NCBI GenBank assembly: GCA_902788485.1
Contig: CADAKI010000008.1
Span: 1 to 50,420, forward strand
Reading direction: 5' to 3'
Origin: an uncultured Pseudomonadota bacterium
Lineage (GTDB): Bacteria; Pseudomonadota; Alphaproteobacteria; Rs-D84
DNA: 50,420 nt
Position numbers and translations under genes: made by a program. Under the pieces are notes generated by a model, which was not told the DNA's origin, did not search any database, and was given only the letters and a program-made list of their open reading frames with translations. Below are positions 24,783-33,497 of the stretch, in pieces. Within the stretch, counting starts at the first letter, position 1; each line of letters opens with the position of its first letter.

Positions 24783-27257
24783 TCACATCCCGAACACCGC
24801 AGACCGAAACGACGCGTAAGAACGGACGTTGTTCGCGCAGTTGAGCGCACAGTCAGACGCACAACCGGCGGTCGAACCGAACGTGTAGTAGAACACCCAG
24901 GACGAGGACGACGCAGCACTGTATTCCTCACCAACGGTTAATCCCGACACTTTGCACCAACACCCTGCCCCTGTTGTATTCCAATTTGCATTACTTAATT
25001 GACTCGATGTTGCGGCGATCCCATATGTCCCACTTACCCCATTACACAACCCCTCGCCGGTGATGGTGCCGGCGGCGACACCGGTTGTGGCGTTTGCCGC
25101 CCATGTTGCTGTCCAAGTCGGGTTCGCGGGGACATCTGTATTCGCAACGACGGGGCCCGCGGTGAATGTGCCACTGCCCGCGTTCGCAAAGAAAGTTTTT
25201 GTCACCGTGTCATACATACCAATCGCACCGTCGCTGTTGCGTTTAGCGGGGATACCATTAAACACCAACGCGTTATTGGCATTATATATTCTTACATATT
25301 TCCAAGAAGAAGCTGAATTATTATATCCACTGGTACCAATATTATTAGTTTTACAAATCCATAATGACAAGTCCGAATTTGAGAATGATTCCGTAGCAGT
25401 ATTTTGGGATTTTAATTCTCCATTTACATACAATCCTTCTTTGGTTATTTTATACTTATAAAAAGTATTGGTTCTCACCCCCAAAACAGATACAACCACT
25501 TTCATTCCGCCTGAGCCAGCACCCCAATTCGTGTTTCCAGAAGAATTTGCTAAGCCAAACTGAGCTCCCCAATCTGTAGAAGCCCATATCCCCCTTCCTG
25601 CACCAAAAAACATATCACCAGCTTGTGGAACAGACATTTCAAATTCAACGGACCAATCCCAATTTGTCGCGATAACCCCTGTATCAATATACTGTGTCCC
25701 GGTTGATTCGATATACTGCAACTGCGTGTAGCCGGGTTGGTTTGTGGTGCTGGCGGGGGCGACATTATTCGCGATGATGGGGGCGACGAAATCACGGAAC
25801 GGGTCGGTGATTTGGTACCAGTGCGGTGTGCCGTTCTCGTCCTCGACCAACAGGCATTGCTTATACGCCGGGCATTCCGTGTTGTCCGCTGGTCGCGTCT
25901 GTTTGCCGGATTGCAGGGTCGCAATCGATGCCGCCTGGGCAATCGTTTGGGTCACGACAGTATTCACCGTCGCCACCGCATTCGCCAGCACCGTATTCAG
26001 CGCACTAAACTGCGATTCAACATATTTGGTCGATGCGACTTTGATTGGCAAATAACAATAAGATGTTTCTGTCCAATCCTCAACCACCGGCGTGGCAAGT
26101 GGGTAATACACAATAACTGGAGTACCTGCATCATACAAGCCTTTTAACCATGTTTTAAAATCAGCAGCAGAAGATTCTGTCCTAAAATAAAAATGCGAAC
26201 TAACATTAAAGAAACAAGTATTTAATGCTCTGTCTCCGGTCTCGATAGTTTCCATACCTTTGAAATAGTTACATAGAACTTCTTTATCTATATATTGAGC
26301 CCCCCAAGGCTGAGCGCCGGCATTAATCAGCAAAGCTTTTCCATAAGCGGTTGATGTACCAAAATTTTCGTCACCAGTGAATATATGGTATCCAACCCGT
26401 CTGGTTATCTTTCCAGTTGACGCATCATAACTGTCGGCAACAAGATTTTCGCCACTCCCAACCGCACGAAGAATCATGTTGCCCTGGGTATAGAATGTTG
26501 GGGTGATTGGGTTGGTGGGTGTGGGCGTGCCGTTCTGTGTCACGGTTCCGGTTGCAGAGGTATATGTTACGAGTTCACCGTTCTGTGTCACGGTTCCGGT
26601 TGCAGAGGTATATGTTACGAGTTCACCGTCACATGCAATCGGACCGGCGGCGAAAGACCCTGTGCCGGCATTAGTGTAAAACCGATTGTTCACTGTGTCG
26701 TACATACCGATGACAGAATCACTGTTGCGTTTCGCCGGAATAAGATCGCGAACAAGAGTGTTGTTTTTATAAACTTTTGTTGACCATAATTTAAATCTTC
26801 CTATGTAAGCTCCAGCAGGAGCCGAAAATAAAGTCAAATTTCCTTGTGTCAATGATGCGCCACGAGTTACAGATTCATTGTTGATTGTTGCCGAAGCACC
26901 AGTAGATTCAAATACCACTTCTATTGTTGCTTTCGTGGTGCCTAAAACAGATGAAGCGCCTACCGAGGCCGTCACCCCCAATCCCCAATATTTTGAGTCA
27001 CCAGACGTTCCAAAATACGATCCACCTTCTCCGCCAGGAGTTGTACCAAACAAAATTTGCGAGCTACCGGTGTTTTGTGTTTGTTGTGCTGTCGCACGGA
27101 TGGTGACATTACCAGTAATCCCTGTATCAATATACTGTGTTCCGGTGGATTCGATATACTGCAATTCCGTATAGCCCGCCGGCAGTGCGTGTGCCGATAT
27201 GGTGAATAATGCGCAGACAATTCCAACCAATCCCAATAAAAACTTTTTCATTCCCAT
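24783..27257 (-). CDS. Large secreted repeat protein with two LamG-like modules
   Basis: 824 aa. Signal peptide at residues 1-24 (cleavage after SAHA). Two similar modules begin at ~25 and ~507 with GYTELQYIESTGTQYIDTG or a close variant, and end with IPAKRNSDSVIGMYDTV...F. This pattern is common in concanavalin/LamG-like bacterial surface proteins. A 16-residue exact tandem repeat (GELVTYTSATGTVTQN) lies at about 211-242. A coiled-coil-like Ala/Thr/Val stretch occurs near 400-440. The Cys-containing C-terminal block is shared with the partial gene at 2-1021. GGGGAG precedes the ATG. A conserved promoter-bearing noncoding block lies ~380 bases upstream. Function unknown; adhesion or host interaction is inferred. 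Confidence 0.8.
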   Translation of the reverse strand: MGMKKFLLGLVGIVCALFTISAHALPAGYTELQYIESTGTQYIDTGITGNVTIRATAQQTQNTGSSQILFGTTPGGEGGSYFGTSGDSKYWGLGVTASVGASSVLGTTKATIEVVFESTGASATINNESVTRGASLTQGNLTLFSAPAGAYIGRFKLWSTKVYKNNTLVRDLIPAKRNSDSVIGMYDTVNNRFYTNAGTGSFAAGPIACDGELVTYTSATGTVTQNGELVTYTSATGTVTQNGTPTPTNPITPTFYTQGNMILRAVGSGENLVADSYDASTGKITRRVGYHIFTGDENFGTSTAYGKALLINAGAQPWGAQYIDKEVLCNYFKGMETIETGDRALNTCFFNVSSHFYFRTESSAADFKTWLKGLYDAGTPVIVYYPLATPVVEDWTETSYCYLPIKVASTKYVESQFSALNTVLANAVATVNTVVTQTIAQAASIATLQSGKQTRPADNTECPAYKQCLLVEDENGTPHWYQITDPFRDFVAPIIANNVAPASTTNQPGYTQLQYIESTGTQYIDTGVIATNWDWSVEFEMSVPQAGDMFFGAGRGIWASTDWGAQFGLANSSGNTNWGAGSGGMKVVVSVLGVRTNTFYKYKITKEGLYVNGELKSQNTATESFSNSDLSLWICKTNNIGTSGYNNSASSWKYVRIYNANNALVFNGIPAKRNSDGAIGMYDTVTKTFFANAGSGTFTAGPVVANTDVPANPTWTATWAANATTGVAAGTITGEGLCNGVSGTYGIAATSSQLSNANWNTTGAGCWCKVSGLTVGEEYSAASSSSWVFYYTFGSTAGCASDCALNCANNVRSYASFRSAVFGM
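26530..26625 (-). repeat. 48-bp perfect tandem duplication inside the secreted repeat protein
   Basis: Two exact 48-bp units in frame, each encoding 16 residues. Perfect identity suggests recent slippage, and copy-number change would keep the frame. Confidence 0.9.
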
Positions 27258-27417
27258 GATTTTTCTCCCCGTTCTTTTCGTTTTCGATTTTTTTATTACC
27301 GTCCCCTTGGTTGCGTTGGGATGCCAGAAAGGCCTTAGCAGTTTTTTTTAATGGGAATTGAATTCGGTCTGAAAAACATCCCATGCAAAACCAAACATCG
27401 GCGGGTATGTTTTTCAC

Positions 27418-27513
27418 AACTGCCCCGTCACTCAACCACTATCGTGGTTTCGTGCCACCCCTTCTTTTTCCGTCCCCGCACAGCGGGGCCGCGATAAAAG
27501 ACGGGGAATGTCC
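27418..27513 (+). repeat. Two-hairpin interspersed repeat, copy 2
   Basis: Constant AACTGCCCCGTC, GCCACCCCTTCTTTTT and AAAAGACGGGGAATGTCC frame hairpins unique to this copy (CAACCACTATCGTGGTTT... and CCCCGCACAGCGGGG). Confidence 0.75.
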
Positions 27514-27639
27514 GGGGTGGGTTCACAGCCAAAATCATTATTCATTAACTGAACTTTGAACTCTGCACTCTGAACTCTGTTATTTTTTCGCGACCGCGAA
27601 AAAATAAAAAAAATACCGCCAAAATCACGGGAAGATGCG

Positions 27640-27981
27640 CGGCAAGGGTGTTAGAAAAATCAGTTGTTCAATGACCCCATATGCATTACTACATACGGCA
27701 CCCACGCCAAGCCAAAAACAGATTTATTGGGCGGGTATTTAGTCGGGAATAAAAATTTACATCTATTTAATCAATGCAAAAAACAATCGATAAATAAATG
27801 TCGGTGCAAAAAATGAATTGTTAAACAAAAGTTCCCCGAATCGAATCGGGTATGATGGAACCTTTGGGATAACGATGCAGGTTTTGCACCGGAACAACCG
27901 GACTTTTCTAAGGTCCTTTCCGAAATCAACTCCCTGGTGATTTCTGATGTTATTATAGAAAATGGAAATTATTTATTGCAA
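27640..27981 (-). ncRNA. Conserved promoter-bearing noncoding block, copy X
   Basis: Read on the minus strand: TTGCAA, 18-base spacer, TATAAT (27981-27952); then a hairpin GAAATCA/TGATTTC (27944-27922); then CCTTAGAAA, AGTCCGG, a GTGCAAAA...TGCATCGTTAT...CCCA block; a variable middle; a TTTTTGCACCGACAT block; and a 3' part GGGTGCC...TTTTCTAACACCC. All blocks recur in order at 49664-50201. The start of the secreted repeat protein lies ~380 bases downstream. Either an independent RNA or a long leader. Confidence 0.55.
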
Positions 27982-28018
27982 GAATATTTTTGAACTGCCC
28001 CACCGCTGCGCGCCCCCC

Positions 28019-28115
28019 GGATATTCCCCGTCTTTTCTGTCGCGACGGAGCGTAAGCGAAGACGGACAAAAAGAAGGGGTGGATGTTGAGCGTCAGCGAA
28101 ACAGACGGGGCAGTT
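28019..28115 (-). repeat. Two-hairpin interspersed repeat, copy 3 (inverted)
   Basis: Same constant blocks on the minus strand. A partial further copy (AACTGCCCCACC...) abuts it at 27992-28018. Confidence 0.7.
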
Positions 28116-28128
28116 AAATTATTTTCAC

Positions 28129-28183
28129 AACTACCCCACCGCTGCGCGGTCCCCCCCTTCTTTCATAAAGAAGGGGAATATCC
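28129..28183 (+). repeat. Two-hairpin interspersed repeat, copy 4 (short)
   Basis: AACTACCCCACC, a GCTGCGCGG segment, CCCCTTCTTT, a minimal loop, AAAGAAGGGGAATATCC. The GTCTTTT arm is replaced by a self-complementary CTTCTTT/AAAGAAG. Confidence 0.65.
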
Positions 28184-28628
28184 GGGGTGGGTGACGTTGC
28201 CCCCTCCCCAATGGGGCGGAATCTTTGCCAAACCGACAAAACACGAAAGTGTTTTGTCATCCTGAGCGAAGCAAAACTGCGATGTCGCGCATTCGCAGTT
28301 TTGCGCAGTCGAAAGGATCCAGTTTTATTAAAGTGTCGGCACAGCCGACGGCTTTTTTATTGACTGGATTGCCACGTCTCTCTCGTTCGGCTTTGCGCTA
28401 ACATCACCCACAAAATTTTGCAATTTCGTGGGGCCCGATACACGCAAATTGAACTCGTTCGCTCACAATGACAAAAAATGCTCTGCATTTTTTGTCCGTC
28501 TGCGCTCACGCGGGTACTCCTTCTTTCAAAAGCGAGGGAAATGTCCCATGTGTCCCATATGTCCCATATGTGTGCGAAAAAAACAAACTTGAAATTGAAA
28601 TGTGTTTGATTTAAAATGTGCGACATAT
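28184..28628. other. Gene-free stretch before tRNA-Arg(TCT)
   Basis: Only hairpins and repeat fragments: ACAAAACAC/GTGTTTTGT at about 28230-28257; the 27-base palindrome at 28470-28496 shared with 24540-24566; an ATTGAACTCGTTCGCTC block (about 28450) that recurs inverted at about 49250-49266; and three tandem TGTCCCATA-like units near 28548-28572. A likely tRNA promoter (TTGAAA near 28589, TTAAAAT near 28611) closes it. Confidence 0.6.
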
Positions 28629-28705
28629 GCGCCCATGGCTCAATTGGATAGAGCAACAGATTTCTAATCTGTGGGTTGCAGGTTCGAGTCCTGCTGGGCG
28701 CGCCA
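28629..28705 (+). tRNA. tRNA-Arg(TCT)
   Basis: 77 nt with CCA. Acceptor GCGCCCA pairs with TGGGCGC. The anticodon loop TTTCTAA gives TCT. It marks the left edge of the island; its sequence from the anticodon stem onward is repeated at 38276-38322, and the last 20 bases again at 28880-28899 and 38490-38509. Confidence 0.95.
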
Positions 28706-28899
28706 CAAATTCAAACCGGCAATATGCCGGTTTTAATTTGTGAAGTGTCCAGAAGATTGACGAGAATCAATCGCCAACAATGGTATTGTTGGCTGGTTCG
28801 AAAACAAGTAGATTTTGGAAGTGATAACGCACCAAAATCGTTACGGTTTGCCCGCAGACACAACCGTGTTGTGGCGAGGGAGTCCTGCTGGGCGCGCCA
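28706..28899 (+). repeat. tRNA-tail cassette behind tRNA-Arg(TCT), left island copy
   Basis: Terminator hairpin (ACCGGC/GCCGGT), spacer with two hairpins (GATTGA/TCAATC and GCCAACAAT/ATTGTTGGC), GGTTCGAAAACAAGTAG, hairpin GATTTTGG/CCAAAATC, GTTACGGTTTGCCCGCAGACA, hairpin CACAAC/GTTGTG, GCGAGG, then 20 bases of tRNA-Arg 3' end (28880-28899), followed by another hairpin terminator. Confidence 0.8.
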
Positions 28900-28964
28900 C
28901 AAATTCAAACCGCCGAAATGGCGGTTTTAATTTTGTGACAAGCCCCAGGATTGATTCGCCCAAT

Positions 28965-28997
28965 TATCCTGTTATCATGCTTGCGACATTGTTTGCG
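28965..28997 (+). repeat. 33-bp direct repeat, left copy, flanking the valS cluster
   Basis: Identical over 33 bases to 35834-35866 (begins TATCCTGTTATCATGC). Flanking bases differ on both sides. Confidence 0.9.
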
Positions 28998-29015
28998 ATG
29001 CGACGTGCGCATTAC

Positions 29016-29043
29016 TTGACACATGTGCATATGTTGGTACAAT
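29016..29043 (+). promoter_or_regulatory. Promoter of the 266-aa cluster gene
   Basis: TTGACA, 16-base spacer, TACAAT, 19 bases before the ATG at 29063. Confidence 0.6.
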
Positions 29044-29062
29044 ATCAAGAAACAATTAGAAA

Positions 29063-29863
29063 ATGCACACTGAAATAAATGATGATTTAACAGCGTTAAG
29101 ATATGTACAAAAGAACAAAGATTGTTACATAGCTATTTTACATTCTGTTACACCAACGGACAAGGATGTAATTGTGGAAAATATTCTAAATGAATATGGT
29201 TCTGTACGATATAAAACATATAAAAGTTTGTCTTTTAACGGCTACGTTAATTTAAAGAAAATTTCTTATGGCTGGTTTGGAACAAGAAACAGATGGATAG
29301 GAAATACAACAAATAATTTTGCTGGTGCTCAAGATCATGCCAGATTAACATCTGGTCAAAACGATTTAAGAATTTTTGTATTTGAATGCAAATCGTTCGA
29401 AAAAGTTCTTCAGGCCAAACGAGACATAAGGGCCTTGTATAAGCTGGAAAATTATAGTTTACATATAAACGATGTTAGAGAAGAAGCATTATGTTTAGCA
29501 CAAACATTTTTTAATAAAAACTCCCTATTAGTCTTAAATGAAAGACCCTTTGAATTTGAAGATGAGCACTTTGATATGTTGTTAGATAAGTTAAAAGCTT
29601 ACATAAAATCTACAAATCATTCCCTAGAAAACTTTTGCATGACAGAACCCGCCAGTCTGAATGTATTAGGACAAGGGAAAGTGCCTTTCATATGTTTTTT
29701 TAGTATAGATGACAATTTCCAATATGAATCATTAGATTCTACCCTTTTTAGCTATATGCCAACATTTAAGTCACTTGCATATAGACGATCAATGATAAAA
29801 ATACCCGACAACCATTTTTATTATAAGGGCTTAAAATTTGCAAATATAAACAAAATAAGGTAA
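29063..29863 (+). CDS. Hypothetical island protein, first gene of the valS cluster
   Basis: 266 aa, no family recognised with confidence. Soluble. A motif-like centre GWFGTRNRWIGNTTNNFAGAQDHA is followed by RIFVFECKS and YSLHINDVREEALCLAQTFFNKNSL, which read as a conserved fold and not random sequence. It might be a nucleotide- or sugar-binding enzyme domain; I cannot say which. AT-rich codon use like the rest of the cluster. It lies 111 bases before valS, which has its own promoter. Confidence 0.65.
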   Translation: MHTEINDDLTALRYVQKNKDCYIAILHSVTPTDKDVIVENILNEYGSVRYKTYKSLSFNGYVNLKKISYGWFGTRNRWIGNTTNNFAGAQDHARLTSGQNDLRIFVFECKSFEKVLQAKRDIRALYKLENYSLHINDVREEALCLAQTFFNKNSLLVLNERPFEFEDEHFDMLLDKLKAYIKSTNHSLENFCMTEPASLNVLGQGKVPFICFFSIDDNFQYESLDSTLFSYMPTFKSLAYRRSMIKIPDNHFYYKGLKFANINKIR

Positions 29864-29893
29864 ATGTATATATCTTATCATACCCTAAACATC

Positions 29894-29921
29894 TTGACTT
29901 TAGCCTCATTTCTTTTATAAT
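29894..29921 (+). promoter_or_regulatory. Promoter of valS cluster
   Basis: TTGACT, 16-base spacer, TATAAT, followed by a ~47-base leader to the valS ATG at 29975. No T-box-like structure seen. Confidence 0.65.
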
Positions 29922-29974
29922 GATTTCCTAGTTACACTGGTAAATTTAAACTTAAAACTAAACGAGATTCTGTT

Positions 29975-32566
29975 ATGTCTGAATATAAAACTCAAAAAGG
30001 GTTGGATTGTAAGTTAAATTTTGTTGATATGGAACAACGTTGCATAGATTTTTGGGAAAAAAATAACGTCTATGCTTATGATAAAAACGCACCACGTGAT
30101 AATACCTATGTCGTTGACACTCCGCCACCAACCGTGTCCGGCTCTTTGCACATTGGTCATATCATGAGCTATACGCAAACAGACATAACCGTTCGTTGGC
30201 AAAGAATGAATGGCAAAGCCATCTTTTACCCAATTGGATGGGACGATAATGGATTGCCAACAGAACGTCGTGTACAAAACTATTATGGTATTTCATGTGA
30301 TGCAGATTTACCTTATGATGAGAATTTTGTTCCGGAACATGTTTCTGACGTAAAAGATTTGAAGCCTGTATCTCGCCGTAATTTCATAGAAACATGTCAT
30401 TTGTTGACACAAAATGATGAAAAGGTTTTTGAAGATATATTTCATCGTATCGGTCATTCATACGATTGGGACTTGATGTACAGCACCATTTCACCAGAAG
30501 CAATAAAAGTTTCTCAAAAATCATTTTTAGAGTTAATAGATAAAGGCTTTTGTAAAATCGTAGAAGCACCTACGATGTGGGACGTTGATTTTCAATCTGC
30601 TGTTGCGCAGGCTGAGATAGAAGATAGGGAAACGGCTGGATTTTTCCACGATATTAAATTCGGCATCAAAGATGAACCTGGCGAATTTTTCAAAATAGCG
30701 ACAACAAGACCAGAATTTTTGCCTGCGTGTATTGCAGTGGTTGCACACCCAGATGATGAAAGATATAAAAAGTATTTTGGGAAAACAGCTATTGTTCCAT
30801 TATTTAATATCCCCGTTCCAATTGTGCCATCAGAACATGCAGAACCGGATAAAGGTACTGGAATTATGATGGTGTGCACATTTGGTGATGCCGCTGACGT
30901 TGCGTGGTGGAAGCAATCGGGATTACCTATTAAGCAAATTATCGGTAAAGATGGCAAGTTGATTCCATTAGAATACGGAACTGGTAATTTTGTATCTTTG
31001 GATGTGCCACGTGCACGCGAATATTATAATAAAATATCAGGATTACCAGTAAAGAAGGCTCGCGCACAAATAGTTGATTTTTTACGTGAAAGTGGTGATT
31101 TATTGGCAGAACCACGTCCCCTGATGCATCCCGTTAAATTTTATGAAAAAGGTTCTCGCCCATTAGAATTCGTTTCCTCGCGGCAATGGTTTGTTGATGT
31201 ATTGCGCATTAAACAGGAACTGATAGACCAAGGTCGTAAAATTAAATGGTATCCACAACACATGCAATCAAGGTATGAAGCATGGGTAAATGGACTAAAT
31301 CAGGATTGGTGCATTTCGCGTCAACGTTTCTTTGGTGTCCCATTCCCTGTTTGGTATCATGTAAATGACAAAGGTATTGTTGATTATTCGCGTCCAATTT
31401 ATCCGTCGTATGAGCAATTACCTGTTGATCCGATGATGGACGCGCCAAATGATTTTTCTGAATCGCAACGCGGACAGCCAAATGGTTTTGTTGGCGAGAA
31501 GGATATTATGGACACATGGGCTACATCTTCTGTAACACCACAAATTGCAATGGAAATTGCACCCAAAGGACATCATATTTCGTTACCATTTGATGTACGT
31601 CCGCAAGCACATGATATTATTCGCACATGGGCTTTCTATACTATTATGAAGGCATATGCGACAGATAATACTATCCCTTGGTATCAGGCGCACATCAGCG
31701 GTTTTGTTCTTGATCCAGATCGTAAGAAAATGAGTAAATCTAAGGGCAATGTTATAACACCTATAAATCTTATTGAACAATACTCTGCTGATGCTGTTCG
31801 GTATTGGGCTGGTCGTGCTCGTTTGGGTATTGACGCAACTTTTGAAGAAAAGGTCATGGATCAGGGTAAAAAGTTATGCAATAAATTCTTTAACGCGTCA
31901 AAGTTTGTATTCAATATTGTTGAACAAAGCGGGATTGATACAACAGCCAGTTATGCAAACAATATAACCAATGCACTAGACTGCGCTTGGATTGCGAAGA
32001 TGTCCAACACTATTTCAAATTCACGTCGTTTATTTAGTGCAAATGATTATGCTGGTGCGTTAGAAGCAACAGAAAAATTATTCTGGGATTTTTGTGATAA
32101 TTATTTGGAAATAATAAAAGGTCGTGCATATAGTACAGATAACGTATCAGCTGTATCGGCTTTGATGTTATCAATAGACTTATTCTGTCTGATGTTTGCA
32201 CCTTTCTTGGTATTCATTACCGAAGAAGTGTATCAAGCACGCCCTTGGGGAACAGACACAAAATCCATACATACACATTTGTATCCAACCACAGACGCAT
32301 ACGCTTCAATGGGGAATCAATATGACTTGTATACCGTGGTTGTGTCAGTGGTAGAAAAAGTTCGCAAAGCCAAATCAGAACAACAAAAATCAGTTAAAAC
32401 ACCCGTATTATCTTTAACTGTTTGTGGTCGTGAAAAAGATTTGCAACTTATATCTACGGCGGAATACGATTTAAAAAAAGTATTAAATATAGTAGCAGAA
32501 AAGATTGATTATGATGTTGTCGATGAAGACATATCTATAAAGACTTTAGAATTAGAGCTTGAATAA
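29975..32566 (+). CDS. valS: Valyl-tRNA synthetase on the island
   Basis: 863 aa class I synthetase. HIGH motif in PPPTVSGSLHIGHIMSY; KMSKS motif in DRKKMSKSKGN; the CP1 editing region includes TTRPEFLPACIAVVAHPDDERY; tRNA-binding helices follow. The opening (GLDCKLNFVDMEQRCIDFWEKNNVYAYD) and WDDNGLPTERRVQN resemble the archaeal/rickettsial type more than the long bacterial type with a C-terminal coiled coil. Full length and apparently active. It sits first in a tight run with a glycosyltransferase (5 bases), an oxidoreductase and a kinase-like gene, all inside 33-bp repeats. Could be the cell's only ValRS acquired by transfer, or a second copy serving the cluster. Confidence 0.93.
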   Translation: MSEYKTQKGLDCKLNFVDMEQRCIDFWEKNNVYAYDKNAPRDNTYVVDTPPPTVSGSLHIGHIMSYTQTDITVRWQRMNGKAIFYPIGWDDNGLPTERRVQNYYGISCDADLPYDENFVPEHVSDVKDLKPVSRRNFIETCHLLTQNDEKVFEDIFHRIGHSYDWDLMYSTISPEAIKVSQKSFLELIDKGFCKIVEAPTMWDVDFQSAVAQAEIEDRETAGFFHDIKFGIKDEPGEFFKIATTRPEFLPACIAVVAHPDDERYKKYFGKTAIVPLFNIPVPIVPSEHAEPDKGTGIMMVCTFGDAADVAWWKQSGLPIKQIIGKDGKLIPLEYGTGNFVSLDVPRAREYYNKISGLPVKKARAQIVDFLRESGDLLAEPRPLMHPVKFYEKGSRPLEFVSSRQWFVDVLRIKQELIDQGRKIKWYPQHMQSRYEAWVNGLNQDWCISRQRFFGVPFPVWYHVNDKGIVDYSRPIYPSYEQLPVDPMMDAPNDFSESQRGQPNGFVGEKDIMDTWATSSVTPQIAMEIAPKGHHISLPFDVRPQAHDIIRTWAFYTIMKAYATDNTIPWYQAHISGFVLDPDRKKMSKSKGNVITPINLIEQYSADAVRYWAGRARLGIDATFEEKVMDQGKKLCNKFFNASKFVFNIVEQSGIDTTASYANNITNALDCAWIAKMSNTISNSRRLFSANDYAGALEATEKLFWDFCDNYLEIIKGRAYSTDNVSAVSALMLSIDLFCLMFAPFLVFITEEVYQARPWGTDTKSIHTHLYPTTDAYASMGNQYDLYTVVVSVVEKVRKAKSEQQKSVKTPVLSLTVCGREKDLQLISTAEYDLKKVLNIVAEKIDYDVVDEDISIKTLELELE

Positions 32567-32571
32567 AAATT

Positions 32572-33480
32572 ATGAAAGGCGTGACAATTATTATTCCATG
32601 CTATAAAGCTGGTAATTATATATTAGATTTGTATAAGTCCGTGGCGATTCAGCCGATTGAATGTCCGTGGGAAATAATAATTGTTGACGATTGTTCCGAT
32701 GACAAAGAAACATATGCCGCTTTGAATACAATTGAAAATAATGATAATGTTATAGTCAAAAGGTTAGCCAAGCATAGAGGAACTCAGTTCTGTCGTAATA
32801 CAGCTATAAAACTAGCTAAATATGATTATATTTTGCCATTAGATGCTGACGATTGCTTAAACACAAATGTAGACTTTGATAAATTTGGTACATATATGGA
32901 TAACGGAGTTAATATATTAAGTAAAAATCAGAAAGTAGCTTTTGTTCATGGTTTAAGTATGATGTTTGATAAATTTAATGGTTTTACTATATCCGCTTAT
33001 CCCGTAACAGTAGATTTAATTTTACAAAAACACCATGCCCAGACACATATAATATACAGAAAAAAAGATGCTATTATGGCAGGGGCATATGACATAAACA
33101 TAAAAAAATGGCAAGATTGGTCATTCGCTGTCGCTCTTTTGAATGCGAGATACATCAAAGGATTAAAAAACGAAATAGCATATCTTAATGTTCCTTACCA
33201 TTTATATAGAGTACATGGCAAAGTACCTAGACTTTCTAATCAACCAGTTGATGAAAAAGAAATGACGTTTTTAACAATAAAGAAAAACCGCAAAATATTT
33301 CAAGATTTTTACGGCATAAAAAATTTAGATAAGTTGGCTGATTTGGTTATTTCACATAAACCAAATAGACTTGTAGATTTATTATATGTCGCAAACTCAG
33401 ACGTACAAAGAGCTATAAAAATGGCAGAACAACGCCATTATGATCTTTGTACGGATTTATGTTTAGAATCTATACCTTAA
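32572..33480 (+). CDS. Family 2 glycosyltransferase
   Basis: 302 aa. GT-A fold: VTIIIPCYKAGNYI at the start, IIIVDDCSDD for nucleotide binding, and the DxD-type PLDADDCL at ~97-103. Transfers a sugar from a nucleotide sugar to an unknown acceptor, probably for a cell-surface glycan. Starts five bases after the valS stop. Acceptor and sugar cannot be read from the sequence. Confidence 0.88.
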   Translation: MKGVTIIIPCYKAGNYILDLYKSVAIQPIECPWEIIIVDDCSDDKETYAALNTIENNDNVIVKRLAKHRGTQFCRNTAIKLAKYDYILPLDADDCLNTNVDFDKFGTYMDNGVNILSKNQKVAFVHGLSMMFDKFNGFTISAYPVTVDLILQKHHAQTHIIYRKKDAIMAGAYDINIKKWQDWSFAVALLNARYIKGLKNEIAYLNVPYHLYRVHGKVPRLSNQPVDEKEMTFLTIKKNRKIFQDFYGIKNLDKLADLVISHKPNRLVDLLYVANSDVQRAIKMAEQRHYDLCTDLCLESIP

Positions 33481-33497
33481 TATTAAAAAGGACAAAC

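Noticed and set aside
24783..27257. Diversity-generating retroelement target
   Set aside because: The protein has LamG-like modules and paralogues, but no reverse transcriptase or template repeat is in the window.
28676..28930. 84-residue open frame across the tRNA-Arg tail cassette
   Set aside because: It begins inside the tRNA gene and is made of hairpin repeats.
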